The notes under the pieces were generated by a model. That model made no database searches and was not told the origin of the DNA. It saw only the letters and a list, made by a program, of their open reading frames with translations. A DNA stretch of 57,583 bases from NCBI GenBank assembly GCA_023150555.1, contig JAKLKQ010000043.1:1-57583 (forward strand), in the 5' to 3' direction. The position numbers and the translations under genes were made by a program. This DNA comes from Planctomycetota bacterium (GTDB taxonomy: Bacteria > Planctomycetota > SZUA-567 > H5-PLA8). Positions 36,262 to 46,448 of the stretch are shown piece after piece. Within the stretch, counting starts at the first letter, position 1, and the number at the start of each line of letters is the position of its first letter.

Positions 36262-39200
36262 CTAGAAGTCCATGCGGAAGTGGCGCGTGGGGCCCCAGTT
36301 GCCGGCCTGGTCGACGGCGCGGATGTGCGCGTAGCAGGTGCCCGTCGGGGGCGAGTCGGTGCTGAAGGCCAGCCGGGTGGTCACCGTTTGTGGGGCTTCG
36401 GTGTCGGGGTTGCGGTCGATGACCAGGCTGTAGCCGGCGATGCCGCTGGGATCGTCGGCAGCGACCCACTCCAGCCGTCCGCCCATGCCCATGTCGGGGC
36501 TTAGCGCAAGGTTATCGAGCCACAGCGCGCCGCCTCGCCTGGAACCCGGGCGGCCGTGCGCGCTGAGTTTTACCTGCGAAACGATGCGAATCGGCAGCGC
36601 GGGGGCCATACGGTCCAGTGCCGCGCGCAGGTCCACCGTGGCGTGGCGCCACGTCCCGTCGGCCTCGGCACCGGCCACACGGGCGGCCCGGTCGAGGCCG
36701 CCCTGCTTGGCGGCGTCGTCCTTGCCCAGGAACGGAATCGTGTACCAGGTGCCCAGGACCAGGACTTGGATATCGACGGCCACGCCGCCCTCGGCCTTGT
36801 AGTCGAACATCAGCACCGGGAAGGCATCGACGTACCAGGCGGTCTTGTGCAGCATCACCTCGACGTCCGCGTCGTCCTCCTGCGAAACGATGCGCACCGC
36901 GCGGCGTCCGTACGCGGCGCTCTTTTCGTCGTCGGTCCACTCGATCTCGCAGTCCTTCAGCGCGCGCACGTGGCCCAGCGTCTCCTCGAAATCCAGCGCC
37001 ATGCTCAGTTCGAGCAGCAGCGGGCGGGCCGGGCCGCCGTCGATGCCGTCGGGCGCGGCGTAGCGCACCTGCGCGATGGCCGGGCCCTGGCGGTCCTTGG
37101 CGTTGTTGGCGGCAAAAGTGAAGGCGTACGGCGCGGACATCGTATTGCCCATGCAGTCGGTGGCGCCGTAGACGCGCACGTTCACCGTTTCGTCGTTCGC
37201 CCAGCGCGGCACGCCGCCGGCTTCGGCAGCGTCGAAAGTCAGCGTCTTCGTGCCTGAGTCGTAGACGACGCCGGCTTCGCCGGCGGTGTAGGCCTGCCCG
37301 TTGACCTGCACCTTCAGCGTGTCGGGCCGGATCGCGTGGTCTTCCATCAGCATCACGCGGAAGGTCTGCCCCGCCAGCTGCGCGCCGCTATTGGGCTCGG
37401 TGCCCACGACCTTCGGCGCGCTGTTGTCGATGCGGAACTTGTAATGCGCCGGCGGCGACCACAGCCCCGCGTTGGTTTTCACCCGCACGTGCAGCCAGTA
37501 CCAGCCGTCGGGCATCCCGTCTTCCGGCGGCAAGGCCTGCCCCGCTTCCAGGCGCGCGCGCGTGAAGGCGGCCTCGACGGTCTCCAGCGCCTTGATGCCC
37601 TGGCCCTGCGGCACGGTATCGGGCTTCTGGTCGACGCACGCGGCGAAGTCGGCGATGCCGGCCAGGTCCTGCGCGGTCCAGGTGAAGGCGATGCCGCGGC
37701 TGCGCGCGGCGGGCAGCGCGCGCACGGCGTGGACCCAGTAGCGCATCCCCAGGCGGTTGCCGCGCCAGCCGCCGTCGCTGAAATCCAGGCGGTCGATCTG
37801 CCAGCTGCGTTCGTCGGACGCCTGCGCGTCGAAGAGCCTCAGCAGCGGGATCTCGCTCCGGTGCCAGGTGCCGTCATCCGCGAAATCCATCGGGGGGCCC
37901 AGCACCGCGCCAGTGCGGTCCGTGTCCCAGCCCAAGCGCACGCGGAAACCGCCACGCGGTTGCCGCCGGTTCTCTATCTCTTCGACCTCGCCGGTGTCGT
38001 TCAGCAGCAGCGTATGGCTGCGCCCGGCCGAACTGCGGAAGTGCAGGTTCACCGGCACCTCCTTCGGCACGCGGTAGTCGAGTTGCAGGTACGGCCACTG
38101 GCCCAGGTCGTAGCTGGCGCCCAGCAGCGAGAAGCCCAGGTGCGCGCCGTCCCGCCGCGAGCGCACCTCCAGGCTGCGTTGCGCGTTCGGAAGCGCCCAC
38201 GGCGGTGCTTCGGGGACGGTGGCGACCTCCATGTCGTGCACGCCGGCCACCGCGCGCACGTCGCCGTAGCGCAGGCCCTCGAAGTCCGGCGGCCGTACCA
38301 TCCGCCCGCGCGGGCCTTGGCCGTCCGAATCCAGCAGCGCTCGCACGGCGGGCGCTTCGATGGGTTTGCGCGCGTTGAAGGCCGCCTGCAGGCGGAAGGT
38401 CCAGGTGGATTCCGACATGCCTTCCATCCGGTTGCCGGCGCGGTCGGCGGCGCCGGCGAGTTTCGCGGCCAGGACCTCGCCCTCGGTCAGCGGCTGATTG
38501 GGCCGCATCGCGAGCAGGTCCACGCTCGCCGTCTGCGCGGCCTCGTCGAAGGCGATGGCCTGGAACGGCACCGCCCCCGTGCCGATGTTGATCTGCAGCG
38601 TGCCAGGATCGATGCCGGCGCCGCCCGGATCGTCGAAGACGAACTTCACCGAGCGCCCGTCGCCGCCTGCGTCGTAGGGCCAGACGACGCTCTTGAGCTT
38701 CGGCGGAAGCTTGTCCACCGCGCCGATGGGAAACAGCTTCAACTCGCTGACGGCGTAGCACGCGCCGGGCGCGTTGCAGCCGAAGCCGGCCAGCGCGTAA
38801 TCGCCGTTGTCCAGGCACCCAAAGAGCGGGCGCAAACCTCCGCTGCTCGGCGGGCCGGCCAACCCGCGCCGGAGCCAGTACGCGTTCCACGACCGCTCCA
38901 GGTCGAACTGCACCGTGTGCCACTTCCCGTCGGCGGGCACGCCGGGGATCGTGTCCACCAGCGGCACGGGATCGCGGTCGCCGCTGGGTCCGGTAATGCG
39001 CCAGCGGTAATAGGCGCCGTCGCGCAAGTCCTTGAGGCAGAAGTCCACTGCTGCGCCGGGCTCGATACGCATGGCGAAGCGCAGCACGCCCAGCCGTTCG
39101 AAGGGCCGCCGCATCTGCAGCGCGAAGGACCCGCCGCCGATGCCGTTCACCACGCGCCACGCGGTGGCGGCGTCCCCGACCGGGGGCGCGTCAACCTTTT

Positions 39201-42192
39201 CCGCCTCTGCGGGCGCGTAGCCGTCGGGCGGCGCGGCCAGCGCAGCGGCGATGGTTCCGGGCAACGCCTCCCGCGCGACCGCGGTGTGGACCTCGCCGTC
39301 GAAGAGGTTGATCGCCGTGCCGTCGTCGTAGAGGCCCTCGGCGCGCGAACTGACCGGCGCGTGCGCGACCTCGCCGACGCAGGCGATGCGGCAGCGCGAG
39401 AGCAGCACGCCGTTGTCGAGCGTCCAGAAGCCGACGCGCCCGCCCTGCAGCGGCTGCGGGTCGGAGAACGTGAAGGCCTTGGCACCGTCGCGGTAGAAGG
39501 AGACCTCGTTGCCGATGCGCTCCAGGCGCAGGTGGAACCAGCGCTGGTGCAGTTCGGGCTTGTCGCGCTGCCGGATGCGGTCGGAAGGAAGTCGGTACTG
39601 CTCGTCGGTGGCCTCGGCGACCTGCACGCCGTCGCGGTACAGGCGCGTCCAGTAGTTGCCCCCGCCGCCGACGACCACGGTGTAGCCGCGGTCCAGGCGC
39701 GCGCCGTCGCCGCAGATGGTGATGTTGTAGTCGCCGGCGCGTTCGTAGGGCGGATCGTCGCGCTGCATGAACAGCGCCACGTACGCGTCGACGCTCACGT
39801 CGCCGGCGAACGTGCGCTTGTTCCAGATCGTCGCCAGCGTCCCGGTGCGCCCGCCGAACCACGACCAGCGCGGGTCGCAGATCCACTTGTTGAGCAGGCC
39901 CCAGCGCCCGCAGGCGACCTGCCAGTCGGCGGGGGCTTCGTTGAAGGTGTACTCCCAGGTTCCGCCGCTGGCGATGCGGACCGTCTGCGGATCGCCGAGG
40001 TTCTTCAGGCCCTTGATGGCTATGGACGTTTCGATCGTTCCGCCGGGCCAGTTGCCTTTGTCCCAGACGATCGACTTGCCATCTACATCGACTTCGTACC
40101 GGTCCTTCATCAGGCGCACCACGATGCGCCGGTACGGACCAGGACCCACGTCCAGGGTTGGGAACTCACCGAAATACCCGCTGGAAATGGGATACTGATA
40201 TCGCGCCGTTCCGTTTTCTATGACCAGCCTGGGCGCGTCGTACTTCGGCCAGTCCGCGATCCGCGCATCCATGATGACTTCCAGCTTTTTGAACTTCGGA
40301 TCCTTCAGCACCAGCAGGCGGTCGCCGGGAAAGCGCGAGGTATGCAGGGCCCAACCTGTCGCGATATCGCGCTTCCATTCCAGCGCCGGGTTGGCCCAGT
40401 TCTCCATGTCCTGTTCCTGCGCGAAGATCCCATTGATGCGCCGCTGCGGGCGGTGCTGCTCGTCCAGCCACGCGCGGTCGCTGGCGACGGTCACGTCGTC
40501 GAAGAAGACGGGCTCGCCCTTCATCGCGTACAGGCCGACCTTGCCGCGCTTCAGGCCCGGGACCTGCTTCCGCAGCACCTCGACGCCGTCGACGCGCGCG
40601 GTCACGTCCTCGCCGCGCCAGTCGAGTCCCAGGCGGTAGAACTCGTATGGCCGGTAGCGCAGCGGCGTCTCGGCGAGCACCGTCTGCTTGCCGTTCTCCA
40701 AACGCACGAGCTGCAGCTTCTCGCGCGCCGCGTCGGCGGGCGCTTCACGGGGTTCCTCCGGATCGGCGATGCCTACGCGCTGCGCCGGGCCGATCCAGCG
40801 CAGCAGCAGGCCGTCGCCGGGACCCGTCAGCGCGACCGCCAGGCCGAATCCGCCGCTGCCCAGCGGCTTGCAGGCGGCTTCCGCGGCGTAGTCGCTCCAG
40901 CCGGCTTCGCCGCCGGCGACCAGGGCCTCGGCTGCGTCATTGACCGGCAACAGCGGGTGGCCCACCAGCGGCGTGCCCCAGCGGAAGAGGTCGCGGCGGA
41001 TGTTGAACTCGAGCAGCGCCGGCTCGCCCGGGCGCAGGACCTTCAGACGCACGCGCTCGCCGAACTTCTGCTGCAGCTGCTGCATGCCCTGCCACATCGA
41101 GCCGAAGCCGATCGGGCGCCCGTCGATCTCGACGATGGTATCCTCTTCCTGCAAACCCGCCTGCGCGGCCGGCGAACCGCCCGTGATGCGGTGGACTTTC
41201 AGCGTGCCGTCGTGCGCGCTGGCGTAGACGCCGATGCCGTAGTCCTCGTTGCGCAGGCGCTTGTCGTACAGCGGATCCGTCTCGGGCGGCGTCTCGCCGA
41301 ACGATGCGCGCAGCGAGAACGGGTTCGCGCTGCGTTCGGGGAACGCGAGCTGCGTCAACTCCCACTTCCCGGCCCACGGACGCCACGAAAGGTCGCGGAC
41401 GTCGGCCATGAAGCCGTCGCGGAAGGCCGCCGCCCCGGTGTCGAAGGCGCGCCGCGCGCCCAGTTCGACATCCGGCGCCGAAGCCGCCGCGCTGGGGCCG
41501 CGCAGGTCGGCCTCGCCCTTCCACAACAGAATCTCGCGCCCGTTGAGCCATACGCAAAGCGTGCCGTCCTTCCAGAGCGCGCCCAGCACGTCCCACTTCG
41601 CGCCCGGCATCGCCGGCGCCGCCTGGGCCTTCCACTCGGCGGCCTGCAGCGCCTCCACGTGGGGCTGGCCGTCCGCCGTGCGCAGCTTCTCCAGCAGCAC
41701 CTGCGCGGGCTTGAGCCGCAGGCGCACGCCGTCGGCGTTGGCCGTGTTGAGCGTCAGGTACAGGTCGCAGAACGCCGCGTCGCCGGAAGGGCGATTCGGC
41801 GGGAGCTTGAGTTCCTGCTCGAGCCAGAACGCGCCGGCCTTGGCTGCGGCGTCGTCGCTGACGCGCAGCGCGCCCAGGTGCCGGACGTTGGCGACGCTCT
41901 CGTTCGATGGCGGAACGCGCTGGCCGGCGATTTTCTCGCCGCCGTCAATCTCCGGCGTCTTGACCTGCGAAGGGCCTGGCGGCTTGACCGGCTTGGACGG
42001 CAAAGCGAGGCGGAAGATGGCATAGAGCACCAGGACCACGGCCAGCAGTACGGCGCTGACGATGGGCGCGTAGCGCGGTTGCGGCGGGTGCGGCGCCTGG
42101 CCCTGTTCCGGCGGAGGCGGCGGTGCGGAAGGCGTGGGCGATTCCGGCGGCGCGGGCTCGGGCGGCGTGGGGTTCTCGGGCGCTTGGGTCAT
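36262..42192 (-). CDS. Giant membrane-anchored PDZ protein
   Basis: 1,976 residues. A Pro-rich cytoplasmic head of about 42 residues is followed by one membrane helix (VSAVLLAVVLVLYAIFRLAL), so most of the protein lies outside the membrane. A PDZ domain lies near 290-385 (GSPAAQAGLQEEDTIVEIDG...VRLKVLRPGE). Several beta-sandwich, LamG/DUF1080-like modules recur along the chain (for example GYTVVVGGGGNYWTRLYRDG, VSFYRDGAKAFTFSD). An Ig-like Big module lies near 1,580-1,680 (VVGTEPNSGAQLAGQTFRV), and more Ig-like and concanavalin-like modules reach the C-terminus. No catalytic site is visible. It may bind polysaccharide or act as a surface scaffold. ATG 42192 is preferred over TTG 42207; the ribosome binding site is weak. 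Confidence 0.75.
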   Translation of the reverse strand: MTQAPENPTPPEPAPPESPTPSAPPPPPEQGQAPHPPQPRYAPIVSAVLLAVVLVLYAIFRLALPSKPVKPPGPSQVKTPEIDGGEKIAGQRVPPSNESVANVRHLGALRVSDDAAAKAGAFWLEQELKLPPNRPSGDAAFCDLYLTLNTANADGVRLRLKPAQVLLEKLRTADGQPHVEALQAAEWKAQAAPAMPGAKWDVLGALWKDGTLCVWLNGREILLWKGEADLRGPSAAASAPDVELGARRAFDTGAAAFRDGFMADVRDLSWRPWAGKWELTQLAFPERSANPFSLRASFGETPPETDPLYDKRLRNEDYGIGVYASAHDGTLKVHRITGGSPAAQAGLQEEDTIVEIDGRPIGFGSMWQGMQQLQQKFGERVRLKVLRPGEPALLEFNIRRDLFRWGTPLVGHPLLPVNDAAEALVAGGEAGWSDYAAEAACKPLGSGGFGLAVALTGPGDGLLLRWIGPAQRVGIADPEEPREAPADAAREKLQLVRLENGKQTVLAETPLRYRPYEFYRLGLDWRGEDVTARVDGVEVLRKQVPGLKRGKVGLYAMKGEPVFFDDVTVASDRAWLDEQHRPQRRINGIFAQEQDMENWANPALEWKRDIATGWALHTSRFPGDRLLVLKDPKFKKLEVIMDARIADWPKYDAPRLVIENGTARYQYPISSGYFGEFPTLDVGPGPYRRIVVRLMKDRYEVDVDGKSIVWDKGNWPGGTIETSIAIKGLKNLGDPQTVRIASGGTWEYTFNEAPADWQVACGRWGLLNKWICDPRWSWFGGRTGTLATIWNKRTFAGDVSVDAYVALFMQRDDPPYERAGDYNITICGDGARLDRGYTVVVGGGGNYWTRLYRDGVQVAEATDEQYRLPSDRIRQRDKPELHQRWFHLRLERIGNEVSFYRDGAKAFTFSDPQPLQGGRVGFWTLDNGVLLSRCRIACVGEVAHAPVSSRAEGLYDDGTAINLFDGEVHTAVAREALPGTIAAALAAPPDGYAPAEAEKVDAPPVGDAATAWRVVNGIGGGSFALQMRRPFERLGVLRFAMRIEPGAAVDFCLKDLRDGAYYRWRITGPSGDRDPVPLVDTIPGVPADGKWHTVQFDLERSWNAYWLRRGLAGPPSSGGLRPLFGCLDNGDYALAGFGCNAPGACYAVSELKLFPIGAVDKLPPKLKSVVWPYDAGGDGRSVKFVFDDPGGAGIDPGTLQINIGTGAVPFQAIAFDEAAQTASVDLLAMRPNQPLTEGEVLAAKLAGAADRAGNRMEGMSESTWTFRLQAAFNARKPIEAPAVRALLDSDGQGPRGRMVRPPDFEGLRYGDVRAVAGVHDMEVATVPEAPPWALPNAQRSLEVRSRRDGAHLGFSLLGASYDLGQWPYLQLDYRVPKEVPVNLHFRSSAGRSHTLLLNDTGEVEEIENRRQPRGGFRVRLGWDTDRTGAVLGPPMDFADDGTWHRSEIPLLRLFDAQASDERSWQIDRLDFSDGGWRGNRLGMRYWVHAVRALPAARSRGIAFTWTAQDLAGIADFAACVDQKPDTVPQGQGIKALETVEAAFTRARLEAGQALPPEDGMPDGWYWLHVRVKTNAGLWSPPAHYKFRIDNSAPKVVGTEPNSGAQLAGQTFRVMLMEDHAIRPDTLKVQVNGQAYTAGEAGVVYDSGTKTLTFDAAEAGGVPRWANDETVNVRVYGATDCMGNTMSAPYAFTFAANNAKDRQGPAIAQVRYAAPDGIDGGPARPLLLELSMALDFEETLGHVRALKDCEIEWTDDEKSAAYGRRAVRIVSQEDDADVEVMLHKTAWYVDAFPVLMFDYKAEGGVAVDIQVLVLGTWYTIPFLGKDDAAKQGGLDRAARVAGAEADGTWRHATVDLRAALDRMAPALPIRIVSQVKLSAHGRPGSRRGGALWLDNLALSPDMGMGGRLEWVAADDPSGIAGYSLVIDRNPDTEAPQTVTTRLAFSTDSPPTGTCYAHIRAVDQAGNWGPTRHFRMDF

Positions 42193-42372
42193 GAAATCTC
42201 TATGCAAGCCGCAAAACTCGTAGGCTTTCCCGCCGAATGAAACCCGCCGGGCGCGGGTCCGGTCAGGCCCTTCTCAAGGGTAGGACGCCGGACGGTCCCG
42301 GACCGCGCACCTAAATTGTAAATCCTTGCCCTGCAAAGGGCAGCCAAAAAGCCGCGGGGCCGCGAATGAGGC

Positions 42373-43200
42373 CTATTTGCGGCCCCGGCGTCGCAACCAG
42401 GCCAAACTCAGAACCACGCCCACCAGAAAGACGAGAACCGAGAGCGGCAGCAGCCAAGACCTGTGTTGCGCAGACGGCTCCGGTTCTTTCGGCCGAATAA
42501 CGCCTTCGCCGGAAGATTCCAGATGGGCCGGAGTCTTCTCCGCGGAGGCGGCGGCGGTCTTCGTTTCGCCCGTTTCTCCGAAAGGCGCAGCGGGCCAGGT
42601 GAAAGATAGCGGCTTCGAGTCGCCCGGTTCGAGCGTCAGGCTGCGCGGTTTTCCCCCGTCCACACCTTCGCCCCCGCACTTCTGCCCGATCCGGAGTTGG
42701 AGGATCAGGAACCAGGGCACACCGGGCGCCTTCTCCAGGCCGTCGAGCAGCAGGTGCTTGACGATGAGCTGCGCCGGCGGTCCGGGAAGCGCGTACTCGA
42801 TTTCGTAAATCACATCGAGTTGCCCGAGCGTGGTGAAATCGACGCGCGGGTTCTCGTAATCGGGATGCTTGACCGAGACTACGTGGCCGTCGAGCTGCTT
42901 GAAGCCCTGGCCCTCGTCGCGGATCCAGAAGAGGTGCTCGAGGATGTAGGGCCCGTGCGCTTCGGCGGCCTTCTTCAACTCGGCGGGCACGTAGTAATCG
43001 TCGTCGCCGACGAGCAGGTTCGCGACGATGACGGGGATCTGCAGGGGCATGCTGAGCTTCAGGCGGATCTTCTCGCGCGAGACCTCGGCGTTGCCCATCG
43101 CCGAGAGCCCCGATTGCCCGGCTTCGGCGCGCGGCGCGATCCCCACGCACGCGGCACCGAGCAGAAGACTCAGATAACAGCAGCGAAGCGAAGAGCGCAT
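42373..43200 (-). CDS. Secreted protein with C-terminal membrane anchor
   Basis: 275 residues. It has an N-terminal signal peptide (LSLLLGAACVGIAPRAEA), a soluble beta-rich body with the DDDYYVPAELKKAAEAHGPYI segment, a low-complexity Thr/Ala/Glu linker, and a C-terminal helix (LLPLSVLVFLVGVVLSLAWL) ending in RRRGRK. That is a type I membrane topology with the body outside. I do not recognise a family. The ATG at 43200 is chosen because the signal peptide starts there; no clear ribosome binding site is visible. It lies 180 bases upstream of the giant PDZ gene on the same strand and may be partnered with it. Confidence 0.7.
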   Translation of the reverse strand: MRSSLRCCYLSLLLGAACVGIAPRAEAGQSGLSAMGNAEVSREKIRLKLSMPLQIPVIVANLLVGDDDYYVPAELKKAAEAHGPYILEHLFWIRDEGQGFKQLDGHVVSVKHPDYENPRVDFTTLGQLDVIYEIEYALPGPPAQLIVKHLLLDGLEKAPGVPWFLILQLRIGQKCGGEGVDGGKPRSLTLEPGDSKPLSFTWPAAPFGETGETKTAAASAEKTPAHLESSGEGVIRPKEPEPSAQHRSWLLPLSVLVFLVGVVLSLAWLRRRGRK

Positions 43201-43611
43201 GCACGCATTGTGGAGCCGCCCGGCGCGGACGCAACGGCAAACGCGGTAGTAGGAACGGAACCACCAAGGCACAAAGACACCAGGAGCCTGCTGCGGGATC
43301 CTGGCTCTGGCCACACACAGAACTTGCAGCTTTTAACGCCACTGAAAAACAAAAAGCAACATTTTCTACTTCTTTAACTACATAGACTTACGCGATTTCG
43401 AGCGGATTTTTTTCCCCCATGGCCGTTCAAATGGATGCAGGTTTCAGTTGTTGGGCCTGGGGTGTTGGGTAGCAGGAAGGGCGCTCGCATGTTGCCGTTC
43501 CTCTCCCCTCATCTCTTGCCCCTGACGCCTGCAGTATCGCGGCAGGAGGATCTCGCAGGAACCGGCGCGGCCATTGCGACGCCGGGGCATCGCCCGAGCC
43601 AACGCAGTACC
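43201..43611. other. Intergenic, left part of a 795-base gap
   Basis: No gene is supported; the open frames here run through repeats. Near 43258-43290 there is a ccaccaaggcacaaagacac tract of the kind seen also at 2404, 26408 and 46778. At 43340-43420 there is an AT-rich, A- and T-tract-rich stretch unlike the rest of the window, ending in a run of seven Ts. The remainder is ordinary high-GC spacer. Confidence 0.5.
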
Positions 43612-43799
43612 GCCTGTCCCGGGTCTCTCGCGTCCGGAGCGAGGGGCGTGGCAGGCAAAGGCGAAGCCCCGGAGTTCAGCGGCCATCCGTTCGACGGTTC
43701 GGTCTTAACGAGGTCTTCCGCGCGCGGGGCTTGTCACCTCGCGCACCGCGAAAGCCGCGCCCCTCGTGACGGTGGTCATGCCGGGGGCCCGGGACAGGC
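43612..43799. mobile_element. Inverted-repeat element B, copy 2 (intact)
   Basis: 188 bp between gcctgtcccggg (43612-43623) and cccgggacaggc (43788-43799). It has the same outer and inner inverted repeats as the copy at 3-467 but no insertion, so it preserves the empty site for element A near 43778-43781. It is followed by the same gattgcggagttcgg-type tail up to about 43845 and then an AT-rich stretch with atttgcag-like words to 43920. Confidence 0.7.
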
Positions 43800-43995
43800 G
43801 TTTCGATTTGGGATTGCGGAGTTCGGATTGCGGATTGGAGGAAAAGATGAAGACGATTTAATCATTTACACATTGCAGATTTGAGCATTGGAAAGCACGC
43901 AATGCGTAAATCGAAAATGAATAAATCCCAAGGCATCAGGCTTCTGGCTTGAGAAGCGGCAGGAGAGGTGCGTCTTCGCCCCTCGCCCCTGCCGA
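43800..43995. other. Intergenic, tail of element B and AT-rich spacer
   Basis: Holds the gcggatt-type tail shared with copy 1 and an AT-rich stretch (43850-43930). Then comes ordinary sequence up to the stop codon of the SDR gene. No gene or clear terminator is seen. Confidence 0.45.
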
Positions 43996-44778
43996 TTACA
44001 GAATCCGCAGGTGGAAGCCGCCGTCCACGTCGATCACCTGGCCGGTCGAGAACGGCAGGTCGCCGCGCACGATGGCCGCGACGGCCTTGCCGATGTCTTC
44101 GGGCTGGCCCCAACGCCGGATGGGCGTGACGCCGTCGGCGATGAGCTTGTCGTACTTCGCCTTCACCGGACCGGTCATGTCGGTCTCGGTGATACCCGGC
44201 CGCACCTCGTACACCAGCACGCCCTCGGCGGCCAGGCGCGCGGCGAAGAGCGCCGTCAGCATGCCCATGCCGGCCTTCGAGAGGCAATACTCGCCGCGGT
44301 TCACCGACGCGGTGTACGCGCTGATCGAGCCCACGTTGACGATGTAGCCGCGTTCGATCGTGCCGGCGGAACGCTGTGCGATCATCGCCTTCGCGGCGGC
44401 CTGCGTGAGGAAGTACGGACCCTTGAGGTTCGTATCCATCACGTAGTCGTAGCTTTCCTCCGGCGTCTCCAGCACGTCGGCGCGCACCTTCGGCGCCACG
44501 CCGGCGTTGTTCACCAGCGCATCGAAGCGCCCGAAGGCCTCCTGCATGAACGCGACCATCTTCGCGCGGTCGGCGCCGTTCGCCACGTCGCCCTTGACGG
44601 CCCGGCCTTCGCCGCCGGCGTCGGCCAGCAGTTTGACCGTCTCCTGCGCGGCGGCCTCGTTGGATGCGTAGTTCACGCCCACGCGCCAGCCCAGGCGCGC
44701 CAGTTCGACCGCGATGCCGCGCCCGATGCCGCGCGACGCGCCGGTGACCAGTGCGGCGGGACGGTTCTGCGATGCCAT
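43996..44778 (-). CDS. SDR-family oxidoreductase (3-ketoacyl-ACP reductase-like)
   Basis: 260 residues, a classical short-chain dehydrogenase: cofactor loop [12 protein letters not shown] at 13-24, NNAG, a serine in [11 protein letters not shown], catalytic YCLSK, and the PGITETDM turn. Arg and Asn residues after the first strand (VNYASN) suggest NADPH preference. The substrate cannot be told from sequence; annotation transfer usually calls such proteins FabG-like. The ATG at 44778 has AGGAGA 9 bases upstream. It is divergent from the M48 peptidase gene across 136 bases. Confidence 0.88.
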   Translation of the reverse strand: MASQNRPAALVTGASRGIGRGIAVELARLGWRVGVNYASNEAAAQETVKLLADAGGEGRAVKGDVANGADRAKMVAFMQEAFGRFDALVNNAGVAPKVRADVLETPEESYDYVMDTNLKGPYFLTQAAAKAMIAQRSAGTIERGYIVNVGSISAYTASVNRGEYCLSKAGMGMLTALFAARLAAEGVLVYEVRPGITETDMTGPVKAKYDKLIADGVTPIRRWGQPEDIGKAVAAIVRGDLPFSTGQVIDVDGGFHLRIL

Positions 44779-44914
44779 GCGAAGGTATCTCCTGAAGAAG
44801 GCATTCTCGATGAGCGGATGCCGGAAGGTAGCGCAGAGCGCGCCGTCTTGCCAGCAAAGGCACGGGCCACTACGATGGGACCCCGCCCGCGAAGGAAGGC
44901 CCCGGAAACGCCGC

Positions 44915-46432
44915 ATGCGCCTGCCGTTCGACCTGATCGCCGCGTTGCTCGCCGTCGAAGCCATCGGCCGAATGCATCCGGACACGCGCCTGGGCAGCGC
45001 CGTCGGCGTACACGGTGCGCTGCTCCTGTTCTGGCTGGCCGTCTGGCTGATGCACGAACTGGTGGCGCGCGCCACCGAATGGCGCACGCGCTTCGGGCAC
45101 CTGCCGCAGGGCGTGCCCGGTCCGGATGGCTCGCCGCCGCGCCTGCACCCGATGGAATTCCACGCGCGCTGGGCGCTGCTCGCGCAGGCCGCGTCGGTGC
45201 TGCTCTTCGCGTTCTTCCTCTACGAGTACAACTGGCCGCAGCGGACGCAATACTGGCCCGCGTGGGCGGGGCTCACGCCCGAACGCCTGCAAGGCTGGTT
45301 CGGCGGCACCTACGAGCAGGGCCTGGAATGGTCGCGCCGCCTGCAGCGCAGCCAGTTGGCCAACGGATTCCTGGACCTCTTTCCCTTCCTGGTGGCGATG
45401 CTGGTCTCGTGGATCCCCAAGCTCCGGCTGCTGGACGGCCGCAGTTCGAGCCGCGTGAAGCTGGTCCGGTGGCTGGGCTTCGAGGCGCGGCTGACGCTGC
45501 TTCCGTTCGTCTTCTGGATGGCGATGGGCCTCTTCGCCGACGCGTGGTACTTCGGGATGCCCTTCGCGCCGGAAGCGGTGCGGCGCTGGGCGTCCAGCGA
45601 CACGGTGCAGGCGATGGTAGTGCTGGGCGCGTTGCTGCTCTTCTTCCTGGCGGGCGTGCCGTTCCTGATCGTTCGGCTGTGGCAGTGCCGCCCGCTGCCC
45701 GAGGGCGAACTGAAGGAACGCCTCAACGCGCTGCTGGCCCGCAGCGGCGTGAAGACTCGCGCGATCCTGGTCTGGGGCCCGTCGGGGATGGGCTTCGCCA
45801 ACGCGTGCGTGCTGGGCCCGTGGGGGCCGATGCGCTACGTGCTGATCAGCCCGGGGCTGTCGGAGTCGCTGAGCCTGGAGGAATGCGAGGCCGTGGTCGC
45901 GCACGAACTGGGCCACGCGCGGTACGGCCACCTGGCGCTGCTGGGCGTGCTGCTGGTGGGCCTGGTCTCGCTGGGCACCATCGCAACGCAGTGGGCGCAG
46001 CCCTGGAGCCCGCTCGAACAGTCCGCGCTGTTCTTCGCACTCATCGTCGTGTACTTCCGGCTGCTCTTCGGCGCCGTTTCGCGGGCCTGCGAACGCGAGG
46101 CCGACCTGGCGAGCGCGGAACTGGTGGGTTCTCCCCTGCCGCTGATGACCGCGCTGGTGAAGATCGCGCTGATGGCCGGCGGCATCCAGCACGTGTACTC
46201 GTGGCACCACGACTCGATCGCCAAGCGCGTCGAACGCCTGATGCGCGACGGCCTCGACCGCGATCGCATCGCGCGCTATCATGCACGCCTGCGGCGTTTC
46301 CGGATGGCTTTCACCGCGCTGGTGGCGCTGGCGGCTGCCTGCGCGGTGCTGCTGGCGATGGACCAGGCGCGCGCCGAACGCCGCGCGCGTTCCGGCCGCA
46401 TGCCCGAAATCGTCGCGCAGGACCGAGACTAA
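44915..46432 (+). CDS. M48-family membrane zinc metallopeptidase
   Basis: 505 residues with at least six hydrophobic segments. The zinc motif HELGH (330-334) lies in [13 protein letters not shown], and the third ligand Glu lies in CEREADLAS downstream, so this is a gluzincin of the M48/HtpX/Ste24 type facing the cytoplasm or the membrane interface. Roles in the family include quality control of membrane proteins; the substrate here is unknown. The frame is open further upstream, but [12 protein letters not shown] at 44915 begins the first membrane helix and other starts read into the divergent region. It is the first of four co-directional genes. Confidence 0.88.
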   Translation: MRLPFDLIAALLAVEAIGRMHPDTRLGSAVGVHGALLLFWLAVWLMHELVARATEWRTRFGHLPQGVPGPDGSPPRLHPMEFHARWALLAQAASVLLFAFFLYEYNWPQRTQYWPAWAGLTPERLQGWFGGTYEQGLEWSRRLQRSQLANGFLDLFPFLVAMLVSWIPKLRLLDGRSSSRVKLVRWLGFEARLTLLPFVFWMAMGLFADAWYFGMPFAPEAVRRWASSDTVQAMVVLGALLLFFLAGVPFLIVRLWQCRPLPEGELKERLNALLARSGVKTRAILVWGPSGMGFANACVLGPWGPMRYVLISPGLSESLSLEECEAVVAHELGHARYGHLALLGVLLVGLVSLGTIATQWAQPWSPLEQSALFFALIVVYFRLLFGAVSRACEREADLASAELVGSPLPLMTALVKIALMAGGIQHVYSWHHDSIAKRVERLMRDGLDRDRIARYHARLRRFRMAFTALVALAAACAVLLAMDQARAERRARSGRMPEIVAQDRD

Positions 46433-46448
46433 GCGAAAGGAACTTCCC

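Noticed and set aside
37336..42240. A 1,634-codon plus-strand frame opposite the giant PDZ gene
   Set aside because: Composition is Arg/Ala/Val/Gly-rich without domains or a ribosome binding site, and the opposite strand has recognisable PDZ and beta modules.
43435..43884. Open frame of 149 codons in the long gap
   Set aside because: It overlaps element B and its tail; composition and frame depend on the repeat rather than on coding selection.
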